Source of the DNA: an uncultured Bacilli bacterium
GTDB lineage: Bacteria; Bacillota_I; Bacilli_A; RF39; UBA660
DNA: 64,000 nt
NCBI GenBank assembly: GCA_934148015.1
Contig: CAKPCU010000002.1
Location: 44,495-108,494, forward strand
Direction: 5' to 3'
Part shown: one piece after another, positions 17,630 to 25,392 of the stretch
Layout: each line of letters begins with the position of its first letter
How positions within the stretch are numbered: position 1 is the first letter of the stretch
Translations under genes and position numbers: made by a program
Notes under the pieces: generated by a model
Database searches by the model: none
Seen by the model: the letters and a program-made list of their open reading frames with translations, nothing else
What the model was told of the DNA's origin: nothing

Positions 17630-18508
17630 TTCTTTTAATTCTTTTCCAAGTTCGTTATCTGAGTATTTTCTTCTTATTTTTCCAAGAGCTTTTTGTTCAA
17701 TTTGTTGAACTCTTTGTCTAGTCATTCCAAGTACCTTTCCAACTTCTTTTAATGTTTTAAAAGTACCATCATCAAATCCATATCTCATTTTTATAACTTC
17801 AATTTCCATACTATTTAACCTAACTGATTTTAGCATATTATGTACTTCTTTTATCATAAGACTTTTTTCAACAACATCTTCCATAGATTCTTCTTCATAT
17901 GGTATTAATTGTATAATTTCAGTATCATTTGCATCTTCACTTCTATTTCCGCCTTGAATTGTTTCATTTAAGCTAATTTTATCTTTAAAATACCTTTCTA
18001 ATTTTATTAACGTATCAATAGAAATATTTAATTCATTTGCAATTTCGTGTTTTGATGGTTCTCTTCCTAGTTTAGAAGATAATAAATTATATGCATTTTT
18101 ATATTCATACATTTGTCCATATCTAAAATTAGCTAATCTTATAGTTCTAGAATTATCTTCTGCATATCTTTTGATATGTTGTCTTATCCAAAATGTTGCA
18201 TATGTTGAAAATTCTGCACCTACATTTACATCAAATTTTTCAGCAGCTTTCATAAGCCCAATATTTCCAGCTTGAATTAAATCTAAATAATCAATACCAT
18301 AATGAACGTATTTTTTTGCTATCGGTATAACTAATCTTAAATTTCTTTCAACTAATATCTTTCTTGCTTCATCTTTATTATTTAATAACATTTTATATAC
18401 TTTTTCTTTTTCTTCTTTATTAAGTGGTTCCTTTAAAGAATCCAAATAAAGTCTTAAACCATCATCTTCTAAGTCTATATATTCGACTTCTTTTAATTTG
18501 CGTCCCAT
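17618..18508 (-). CDS. Sigma-70 family RNA polymerase sigma factor, RpoD-like but divergent
   Basis: A 296-residue sigma factor with regions 1.2, 2, 3 and 4 and no region 1.1. Region 2 has YLDLIQAGNIGLMKAAEKFD and FSTYATFWIRQHIKR; region 4.2 has TLKEVGKVLGMTRQRVQQIE. Against E. coli RpoD, Thr440 (-10 contact) is Lys, and Glu585 and Arg588 (-35 contacts) are both Gln. This suggests an alternative sigma with altered promoter choice rather than the main one. The ATG at 18508 has GGGGGA upstream. It follows the 227-residue gene by 21 bases and is probably cotranscribed with it. Confidence 0.88.
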   Translation of the reverse strand: MGRKLKEVEYIDLEDDGLRLYLDSLKEPLNKEEKEKVYKMLLNNKDEARKILVERNLRLVIPIAKKYVHYGIDYLDLIQAGNIGLMKAAEKFDVNVGAEFSTYATFWIRQHIKRYAEDNSRTIRLANFRYGQMYEYKNAYNLLSSKLGREPSKHEIANELNISIDTLIKLERYFKDKISLNETIQGGNRSEDANDTEIIQLIPYEEESMEDVVEKSLMIKEVHNMLKSVRLNSMEIEVIKMRYGFDDGTFKTLKEVGKVLGMTRQRVQQIEQKALGKIRRKYSDNELGKELKELIK

Positions 18509-18529
18509 ATAAAATTCCCCCAATATATT

Positions 18530-19213
18530 TTATTTATGTAATTTACAAATTTTTTCTTTTTCTTCTTTTATATTATCAACATATTTAAATAATTTATCTT
18601 TATTATTATCTATAATTTTCAAACTAGTTTCAAAGTATTTTTTAGCTTGATATGGATCTATTGGATTTCTTTTAATAATTGCTTTTAATACTTGTTTATT
18701 CTCATAATACCAAGAGTCACTTCCATATATATAAGCTTCCATTTTAGAATCGTTTTTATTATATACTGAAACAGAATCGAAAAGTCCTTGTCTTATCTTA
18801 TATAATTCAAGTGTTATAGGGTCATATATAAAATAATTATTATTATCTATTATAAAATTTAAATATCCCATATTTCCATTCTTATCATATGTAACCAATC
18901 TTTGTGAATTGCTTATATATTCTTTTCTTCTAGGAAATCTAATTGTTTCAAACTTTTCATCATTGCTAATAATATCATGTAATAAATTAACACTGCTAAT
19001 GTTATTTACATCACCCATCACAACATCTTGAGCTTCAAAGCTATTAGTATTAAATTTAAGCTCTTCTTTAGATAAATAACCATTAACTAAAAGATTAGAA
19101 TATAAATAACATTTTAATAAAATTGAATCATCAACCGATAATTCTCCCAACAAATTATTTGTCTTTTCAATAAAACTATTATAGTATTGATCTAATAAAT
19201 CATTTTTTTTCAT
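18530..19213 (-). CDS. Transglutaminase-like fold protein without catalytic residues (tentative)
   Basis: A 227-residue protein that I do not recognise directly. It appears to be a distant relative of the neighbour at 19337-20131: both have YL-x-x-LL-x-x-G-x-LS, a G-x-x-x-NIS element, and a late (I/L)NFIID ... YDP/YDAT segment. Where the neighbour has the CCRNIS cysteine this one has DVNNIS, and no matching His is seen, so it is probably not an enzyme. A consensus promoter precedes it and a sigma factor follows 21 bases later, so a link to that sigma is possible (inference). Confidence 0.5.
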   Translation of the reverse strand: MKKNDLLDQYYNSFIEKTNNLLGELSVDDSILLKCYLYSNLLVNGYLSKEELKFNTNSFEAQDVVMGDVNNISSVNLLHDIISNDEKFETIRFPRRKEYISNSQRLVTYDKNGNMGYLNFIIDNNNYFIYDPITLELYKIRQGLFDSVSVYNKNDSKMEAYIYGSDSWYYENKQVLKAIIKRNPIDPYQAKKYFETSLKIIDNNKDKLFKYVDNIKEEKEKICKLHK

Positions 19214-19263
19214 TTTTTAATCTTCCTTTCTTAAAATACTGCCAGAAAAAGAGACTGGTTATT

Positions 19264-19292
19264 ATTATAATACACATACAAAATAATTTCAA
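19264..19292 (-). promoter_or_regulatory. Promoter for the hypothetical gene and sigma factor
   Basis: TTGAAA (19287-19292) and TATAAT (19264-19269) on the minus strand with 17 bases between them, about 50 bases before the start codon. Confidence 0.75.
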
Positions 19293-19336
19293 TTACTTTT
19301 TACATTAATATAAATATGTAAATTTACTAAGTTTCT

Positions 19337-20131
19337 TTAAAACTTATGATTTTTTCTTAAAGTTTTACAAATAAAATCCATTTTTTCATAATTATCATCA
19401 TAGAATGATTTTATTAATTTATCATTATCTTTAAATTTAATTAAATCTTCTTTAAAAATATTTTTAAATTCCTGGTTTGTATAGCAATTAAGTCTTTTAA
19501 GCTCTTTTAAATACTGTTTTGTTTTCTCAGTTTCTTTATAGCAATAATCCATAAAATTACGCTCAAAATGAAGTATTTTCATTTTACCACTGCTATTTAT
19601 CATTTTTAAATTATTATTACATAATTTTAAAATAAATCCCCAAGTTGCATCATAACAAAAACACTTATCTTTATCAATAATAAGATTTAACTCATGTAAA
19701 GAACTATAATCTTTTTTAAATAAATTATTAAGTGTGATATTACTAATTACTTTTTTATTAAAAAGAGGATCATACCTAAAAATTATTAAATTTTGTTTAA
19801 TTTGAGTTGTTAATATATAATTTTCTATCTTATTTTTATCTAGTAACTCTTTTAAACCAGCAGATATATTACGACAACATCCATAACCAAGTATTAAGTT
19901 AATGGCACCATCATTTATTATATTATCACTTTTTTGAATAAATGTTTTATTTATTGATAAATTACCACTATATAGCAAATACAGATATAAATTGCATAGC
20001 GATAAAGAAGAGTTTATGTTTATACTGCTCGCTAAATACATAATACTTTTAAATATTTCATCACACTTAAATAATGCTTCTTTAAGTATTATGTCATCTT
20101 CATTAATTGAAAAGTATCCAGGAATAATCAT
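19337..20131 (-). CDS. Transglutaminase/papain-like fold protein with possible Cys-His-Asp triad
   Basis: A 264-residue cytoplasmic protein. The sequence LGYGCCRNISAGLKELL looks like the nucleophile helix of transglutaminase-like peptidases (G-x-C-R-x-x-(S/A)). A later SLHELNLIIDKDKCFCYDAT gives a His, then a strand, then Asp: the Cys-His-Asp order of this fold. No signal peptide is seen. AAGGAGGG precedes the ATG. The protein seems related to the next gene downstream, which has lost these residues. The fold assignment is by motif only and the substrate is unknown. Confidence 0.5.
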   Translation of the reverse strand: MIIPGYFSINEDDIILKEALFKCDEIFKSIMYLASSININSSLSLCNLYLYLLYSGNLSINKTFIQKSDNIINDGAINLILGYGCCRNISAGLKELLDKNKIENYILTTQIKQNLIIFRYDPLFNKKVISNITLNNLFKKDYSSLHELNLIIDKDKCFCYDATWGFILKLCNNNLKMINSSGKMKILHFERNFMDYCYKETEKTKQYLKELKRLNCYTNQEFKNIFKEDLIKFKDNDKLIKSFYDDNYEKMDFICKTLRKNHKF

Positions 20132-20162
20132 AAATATTTCCCTCCTTTTATATTATTAAAAC

Positions 20163-20186
20163 ACCCAATATTTTAGAATACTGGGT
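20163..20186 (-). terminator. Terminator after the thrS unit
   Basis: On the minus strand ACCCAGTATT and AATATTGGGT pair (one mismatch) around a 4-base loop, followed by GTTTTAAT. It ends the unit of the NTase-like gene, thrS and the membrane protein. Confidence 0.65.
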
Positions 20187-20196
20187 ATAAAATAAA

Positions 20197-21399
20197 CTAA
20201 AAATTAAATTTTATTGATTTAACAATGTCATCTGATGAACCCTCATCTAAAGAGCTATAACTATCTTTCGTAACATATACATAAACTTCTATTAATTTAT
20301 TATCTGGCAACATAACAAAGTATGAATTTACAATTCTTTCTTTATCATACTTATTTAATTTTAAATATAACGTATTATTACCATTAAATGTTTTATTTTT
20401 TTCTAATGCTATTTCAGATGAGTCTAATAAACTTTTTATTGATGATGAAAATAAATTATAATCTTTTTCATATTCAAATGATGGATAATAATATATTTCA
20501 ACAATTTGAATATCTGATTTACTAATATCCATAGATAAATAACTATAATAATATGTGTCTACATCTTCTTCGGTATCTTTTTCTTTTTCATCTAATTCCA
20601 TACAATCTGGCAACATTAAAGTCATTTCATCTTCTTTGTACTCGATTATTTCACCATTATTGCCACCTGTTTTATTTATATCTTTCGTATTAGGTACAAC
20701 AAAAACATTCCATGATATTGTTATTAATACTAAAAAATATATAGAAATTAATAAACCGTATTTTAAATTTCTTTTTTTAGGGTCAAAATACCATTTATCT
20801 TTTTTATTTTTTATATAAATATTTTTTATGGTATCTAAGTAAAATATTTTCTTAAATTTACTAGTCTTAATATTAGAAATGTCATTCTTAATAACTTTTT
20901 TAGAGACAGCTGTATCTTTTGAAATAGCACCATACTTATTAAAGATTTCTTCAACTTCTTCTATAAACATTTGAATATCTGCTTTACCTGTTTTTTCATT
21001 CTTAAAGTCTAATGGAAAGAATATAGCAGGTGGTAAAGTCATTAATAAAGCTAAAGTAAGATCATCACTTATTACAGATATAAACTCATCATTAGTATAT
21101 AATATTTTAAACGATTCTAAATTAACACCTACCCCTTGTTTTATCATAACAATTATTGGCATTAATATTAAAACATTTAAAAGTGTTATTAAACAAGATG
21201 ATATAATAAGATATTTTTTTGTTTTTCTATCATTATATATTTCTTTATTTACTACCTTATATCCTAAGATGATTCCAAATACTATTAAACAATTTAAATA
21301 TCCAACTGAAAAGTTAAAAAACACATAAACAAGCAGCCATGGAATAGAAAATATTAATCCACCTAGTATCCCAGAAAGATACTTAACTACTCCTTTCAT
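20197..21399 (-). CDS. Multi-pass membrane protein of unknown function
   Basis: A 400-residue protein I do not recognise. About four hydrophobic segments lie in the first 135 residues, then a charged cytoplasmic stretch (140-210), another hydrophobic segment (about 213-235), and a C-terminal domain of about 160 residues rich in beta pattern and Tyr, probably outside the cell. The ATG is one base past the thrS stop, so it is translated with thrS and falls under the same T-box. Nothing in it suggests a direct role in threonine use. Confidence 0.6.
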   Translation of the reverse strand: MKGVVKYLSGILGGLIFSIPWLLVYVFFNFSVGYLNCLIVFGIILGYKVVNKEIYNDRKTKKYLIISSCLITLLNVLILMPIIVMIKQGVGVNLESFKILYTNDEFISVISDDLTLALLMTLPPAIFFPLDFKNEKTGKADIQMFIEEVEEIFNKYGAISKDTAVSKKVIKNDISNIKTSKFKKIFYLDTIKNIYIKNKKDKWYFDPKKRNLKYGLLISIYFLVLITISWNVFVVPNTKDINKTGGNNGEIIEYKEDEMTLMLPDCMELDEKEKDTEEDVDTYYYSYLSMDISKSDIQIVEIYYYPSFEYEKDYNLFSSSIKSLLDSSEIALEKNKTFNGNNTLYLKLNKYDKERIVNSYFVMLPDNKLIEVYVYVTKDSYSSLDEGSSDDIVKSIKFNF

Positions 21400-21400
21400 A

Positions 21401-23170
21401 TTATTTATCTTCCTTACCTTTTTTATTTTTTATTTCATTAACAAGTAGGCTAACAAACATATTTTTTTCTACACTATAAGTTTTATTTGATCCATGTCTT
21501 CTATAGCTTACTAAGTTTTCACTACATTCTTTATCTCCTATAATAATATTAATAGGTATTTTCTTAATTTGAGCTTCTCTCATCTTATAAGATAATTTTT
21601 CATCTCTATCATCTAATTCTACTCTTACATTTGAATCTTTTAACATATCATATATTTCATTTGAATATTCTAAATGATAATTATTATTAACTGGTATTAT
21701 ATTTACTTGAACTGGTGCAAGCCAAGTTGGCAAGTTACCCTTAGTTTCTTCTAATATATAAGCCATAAATCTATCTAATGAACCAAGTATTGCTCTATGA
21801 AGTACAACAGGAGTCTTCTTTTCACCATTTTTATCAACGTATTTTAAATCAAATTTAGCTGGAAGACAAAAATCTAACTGACAAGTTGATAAAGTATATT
21901 CAGCTCCAACAGCTGGTTTTACATTAACATCTAACTTAGGTCCATAAAATGCAGCTTCTCCTATTTCTTCTGTATAAGGAATGTTTAAATCATCTAAAAC
22001 CTTTCTAAGTTCACTTTCAGCTTTCTCCCACATTTCATCATCTGGATAATATTTTTCTTTATCTTCTTTATCTCTTAAAGATAAAACACATCTATAATTA
22101 GTAATATTAAAATCTTTATAAACATCAAAAATTAAGTCTACAACAGATTTAAATTCAGACTCTATTTGTTCTGGAGTAACAAATAGATGAGCATCATTTT
22201 GACAAAAATGTCTTCCTCTTTCAATACCCTTTAAAGCTCCTGATGCTTCAAATCTAAAGTCATGAGCTATCTCACCTATTCTAATAGGTAAATCCTTATA
22301 TGAATGTAATTTATTAGCATAAATCATCATATGATGCGGACAATTCATTGGACGAAGTACAAATTCTTCATCTTCAACTTTCATCATAGGAAACATATTT
22401 TCTTTATAATGATCCCAGTGTCCAGATGTTTTATATAAACCTACCGTACCAACACATGGTGTCATAACATGTTTATATCCTAAACTTATTTCTTTATTTC
22501 TTATATAATTTTCAAGTTCTTGCCATACTATGTAACCATTAGGTAAAAACATTGGCATTCCCTTACCTACTAAATCATGAGTCATAAATATTTCTAAATC
22601 TTTACCTAGTTTTCTATGATCTCTTTCCTTAGCTTCTTCTAATTCTTTTAAGTAATTATTTAAATCTTCTTCACTCTCAAAGCATACACCATATATTCTT
22701 TGAAGCATTTTATTTTTAGAATCACCCTTAAAGTATGCACCAGAATGTTTAATTAACTTAAAATATTTCATCTTTTTAGTAGATTCAACATGTGGACCTC
22801 TACATAAATCAGTAAAATCTCCTTGGCTATAGCATGATATAACAGTATCATTTTCATCCATTCTAGATATTAAATCTATTTTATATGGATCATCTTTAAA
22901 TTTTTCTAATGCTTCTTCTTTAGTTAATTCATGTCTATATATTCTTTTATCTGCTTTAGCACATTTTTTCATTTCTTTTTCAATAACAGGTAAATCTTCA
23001 TCATTCAAAGTCTTATCACCTAAGTCTATATCATAGTAAAAACCATCTTCTATTACTGGTCCTACCCAGAACTTAGCATCTGGATATAAGTGTTTTACAG
23101 CTTGTGCAAGTAAATGGGCACAAGAATGATTAAGTATGTTTAATTTTTCATTTTCTTTAATATTTTCCAT
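21401..23170 (-). CDS. thrS: Threonyl-tRNA synthetase lacking the TGS domain
   Basis: Joins threonine to tRNA(Thr). The protein begins almost directly with the editing domain (NHSCAHLLAQA; second editing motif CRGPH), then the class II catalytic core with the zinc Cys in RPMNCPHHMM, motif 2 (HDFRFEASGALKGIERGR) and motif 3 (LHRAILGSLDRFMAY), and the anticodon-binding domain. At 589 residues it is about 50-60 shorter than the usual 640 because the N-terminal TGS domain is missing. AAGGAGA precedes the ATG and no upstream start restores the domain. The gene sits downstream of a T-box leader and the NTase-like gene. Confidence 0.95.
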   Translation of the reverse strand: MENIKENEKLNILNHSCAHLLAQAVKHLYPDAKFWVGPVIEDGFYYDIDLGDKTLNDEDLPVIEKEMKKCAKADKRIYRHELTKEEALEKFKDDPYKIDLISRMDENDTVISCYSQGDFTDLCRGPHVESTKKMKYFKLIKHSGAYFKGDSKNKMLQRIYGVCFESEEDLNNYLKELEEAKERDHRKLGKDLEIFMTHDLVGKGMPMFLPNGYIVWQELENYIRNKEISLGYKHVMTPCVGTVGLYKTSGHWDHYKENMFPMMKVEDEEFVLRPMNCPHHMMIYANKLHSYKDLPIRIGEIAHDFRFEASGALKGIERGRHFCQNDAHLFVTPEQIESEFKSVVDLIFDVYKDFNITNYRCVLSLRDKEDKEKYYPDDEMWEKAESELRKVLDDLNIPYTEEIGEAAFYGPKLDVNVKPAVGAEYTLSTCQLDFCLPAKFDLKYVDKNGEKKTPVVLHRAILGSLDRFMAYILEETKGNLPTWLAPVQVNIIPVNNNYHLEYSNEIYDMLKDSNVRVELDDRDEKLSYKMREAQIKKIPINIIIGDKECSENLVSYRRHGSNKTYSVEKNMFVSLLVNEIKNKKGKEDK

Positions 23171-23184
23171 AAAAATTTCTCCTT

Positions 23185-23407
23185 ATCTTCACTTTTTTTC
23201 TCTTTCCTTTTTCTTCTCTATAATTTTGCTTCATTTTATTTATTAACACCGGATTATCACACATTACAAATGGTAATAATAACTTATTAATCTAGTAGTT
23301 CAAATAATGTACTATAATTTAAATTTAAACTATCTACATATCTATATTTTGTGATAAAATTATCATCCTCATTTTCTAAATATTATATTAGTATTTCTTT
23401 TTCTATA
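23185..23407 (-). pseudogene. Possible decayed coding remnant between the NTase-like gene and thrS
   Basis: No intact gene is present, but two stretches on the minus strand look coding. From about 23400 to 23288 a frame shifted from the upstream gene reads through one TAA and then gives LENEDDNFITKYRYVDSLNL and on to FELLD. From about 23287 to 23180 another frame gives NKLLLPFVMCDNPVLINKMK followed by a Lys/Arg-rich end. The two could be the lost C-terminal part of the NTase-like protein or of another gene. The evidence is only codon-like reading; chance is possible in AT-rich DNA. Confidence 0.3.
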
Positions 23408-24178
23408 TTAGATATCAAAATCTTCTCTTGTAACAAAGACTCTGATGTTAAAACCTCCCTCTTTTTTATAATAATAATTTACTAAACTTTCTATGTTTTT
23501 TAACATTGTACTTGCCTTATCAAGCTTGGAGCAATTTAAATACAATTTAATAAATTCTTCTTCTGGTAATTTATATATATGACACTTTCTTCTATATTCA
23601 TAATCTGTTAGCACTTTATATATTTCATCTTCTTTAAGTTTTGGCACTCCTAAATATTCTAAATAGCTATTAAATACCATATCAAGTAATTTATAGTAAG
23701 TTAGATTAAACTGCATATTATTTTCCTTTAAATTAGATTTAAGTTCATTTAAGTAATTCCATATATGATAATTATTATAGTTAACTTTATCAGAACTTAT
23801 CACTTTTAAATTACTATCTATATAATCTAATGATATATTAGATAACTCTTTTACACTATCATCTAAATCATATATAACTTTTCCATATGCAAATATTTTA
23901 GCAGTAGTTAAATATCCATTGTCAAATTCATTTTTAATGGTATCTTTTATCTTACTTACTGGTTCCATGATATATTCAGTTAAATAACTATTCGAATCAA
24001 AGAATCCTTTTTCTTTATAATTAGCACCATCTTTAAGAACCAAATAAACCTTTATATTAGAATACTCATTTTGAATACCTAATGCATAACTATCATAAAG
24101 TACTGCACCAACTACCATTTCATCTTCCTCATATTTTTTTAGGAATTCTTTTAGTGCTAACTTCCATTTATCAATCAT
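23408..24178 (-). CDS. Nucleotidyltransferase-fold protein with degenerate active site
   Basis: A 256-residue protein. Near residue 26, VVGAVLYDSYALG followed by YSNIKVYLVL matches the start of minimal nucleotidyltransferase domains (G-x-x-x-x-G-S-x-x-x-G ... S-D-x-D-(L/V)), but the catalytic Gly-Ser has become Asp-Ser and the D-x-D has become N-x-K, so catalysis is unlikely. The rest is helical. The ATG at 24178 has AGAGGTGG upstream. It is the first gene behind a T-box leader and lies where Bacillus subtilis has ytxB/ytxC between dnaI and thrS. It may be frameshifted at its end, as the following 220 bases look like a remnant. Confidence 0.6.
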   Translation of the reverse strand: MIDKWKLALKEFLKKYEEDEMVVGAVLYDSYALGIQNEYSNIKVYLVLKDGANYKEKGFFDSNSYLTEYIMEPVSKIKDTIKNEFDNGYLTTAKIFAYGKVIYDLDDSVKELSNISLDYIDSNLKVISSDKVNYNNYHIWNYLNELKSNLKENNMQFNLTYYKLLDMVFNSYLEYLGVPKLKEDEIYKVLTDYEYRRKCHIYKLPEEEFIKLYLNCSKLDKASTMLKNIESLVNYYYKKEGGFNIRVFVTREDFDI

Positions 24179-24189
24179 TTTACCACCTC

Positions 24190-24409
24190 TTTTTAAACAA
24201 AAAAGCACTTCCTTAAAAAGGAGTGCTTAAAACACGGTACCATCCTTACCTTTAACTTAATTTGATAACGTGTTATATAACACGGAAAAACCCATTACAG
24301 GTATCTGCTTAGAAGTAGTAATTTTATAATTAGTTTATCTACTTTACACCATATAATAGACTCTCTTTAAAACATCATCATAAAATCATGTCTTCATCAA
24401 TGCATTTAT
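24190..24409 (-). promoter_or_regulatory. T-box riboswitch, probably threonine-specific
   Basis: A leader RNA that senses uncharged tRNA. On the minus strand it has the order expected of T-boxes: a GATGA-AGA kink-turn-like element and AGAGAG in stem I, GGTGTAAAG in the distal loop, a perfect stem III hairpin (24269-24284), the T-box AAGGATGGTACCGTG (24233-24247), and a terminator. AAGGA at the start of the T-box can pair with TCCTT in the terminator arm to form the antiterminator. Two ACU (Thr) triplets at 24314-24319 lie on the 3' side of stem I where the specifier is expected, matching thrS downstream. Confidence 0.88.
24198..24229 (-). terminator. T-box terminator hairpin
   Basis: On the minus strand AAGCACTCC and GGAAGTGCTT pair with one bulged A, followed by six T. 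Its left arm is shared with the antiterminator. Confidence 0.85.
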
Positions 24410-24415
24410 ACCAAA

Positions 24416-24444
24416 ATAATACTACTTTTATCCATTTTAGTCAA
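24416..24444 (-). promoter_or_regulatory. Promoter of the T-box/thrS unit
   Basis: TTGACT (24439-24444) and TATTAT (24416-24421) on the minus strand, 17 bases apart. The -35 directly abuts the stop codon of dnaI. Confidence 0.75.
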
Positions 24445-25371
24445 TTATTTTCTATTATTTTTACTAATCATTTCTGTATCTATCGTTAATTGTTTTATTC
24501 TTTCTATTATTCTTCTTGCTTTTACTTTCTCAGTACTTTTATTAGTTGTTATACTAAGATGTTCTTCTAATTCTTTTATATTTAAATTAGAAGTAATAAA
24601 CGTAGGAAGACCTTCTTGCATTCTATATTGAAGTACGCATCCTAATACCTCATCTCTACTCCACGCTGTTACTCCTTCTGCTCCTAAATCATCTATTAAA
24701 AGTATTTTAGCATATTTTATCTCATTAAATTTATTTTTAAATTCATCAGATGAAGAAGATGAATAAGATGCCTTTAAACTTCTTAAATATTCAGGCCAGT
24801 ATACTATAACACTTTTAACGTTATTTTTAGCAAGCTCATTTATCATAGCAGAAATAAGATACGTTTTACCAGAACCAAAATTACCATGTAAAAATAAGCC
24901 CTTACCTATAATACCTTTTTTGTAATCTTTTATATAATTTAATATCCATTTAATAACACTTGTTCTATTATTATCATCAGTATAAATATCTTTTATTTTA
25001 GCTTCTTTAATTTCTCTTGGTATATCAAAACTAGTTACATTACTTAAATAATTAGTATCTTTAATATATGCATTTTTATACTTACAAGAAACATATGAAA
25101 AAGATATATCACCTTCATTTATAGTAGGCAAATAACAATAACCATTTATATTATTTTTACATGTAACAAGTCCCTTACAAGTTTTACAATTCTTAAACTC
25201 TTTAAAACTATCTTCTAAAAGAGAAGTATATTTCATTAATTTTTCATCACTTAAATTAATACTATCTACAAAATCTTTAAATTCATTATCTTTTTTAGCA
25301 TTATGATATGCTACTTTAAGTTTATAATTTAAATCATTTACTTCTTTAATAGAATTATTTATCTTTTCCAT
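24445..25371 (-). CDS. dnaI: Helicase loader DnaI
   Basis: An AAA+ ATPase that loads the replicative helicase at origins and restart sites. The N-terminal part carries the zinc-type Cys cluster CKTCKGLVTCK with a later C (near residue 82-100), as in DnaI. The ATPase domain has Walker A HGNFGSGKT and Walker B LLIDDLGAEG, with ITSNLNIKELEEHL after it. The ATG at 25371 is chosen over a GTG nine bases upstream because AAGGTGA sits correctly before it; the protein is then 308 residues. It follows dnaB by 21 bases. Confidence 0.93.
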   Translation of the reverse strand: MEKINNSIKEVNDLNYKLKVAYHNAKKDNEFKDFVDSINLSDEKLMKYTSLLEDSFKEFKNCKTCKGLVTCKNNINGYCYLPTINEGDISFSYVSCKYKNAYIKDTNYLSNVTSFDIPREIKEAKIKDIYTDDNNRTSVIKWILNYIKDYKKGIIGKGLFLHGNFGSGKTYLISAMINELAKNNVKSVIVYWPEYLRSLKASYSSSSSDEFKNKFNEIKYAKILLIDDLGAEGVTAWSRDEVLGCVLQYRMQEGLPTFITSNLNIKELEEHLSITTNKSTEKVKARRIIERIKQLTIDTEMISKNNRK

Positions 25372-25392
25372 AACTTTCACCTTATTTCTTTA

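Noticed and set aside
24269..24284. Perfect palindrome CGTGTTATATAACACG taken as a protein operator
   Set aside because: Its position between stem I and the T-box sequence shows it is the stem III hairpin of the leader RNA.
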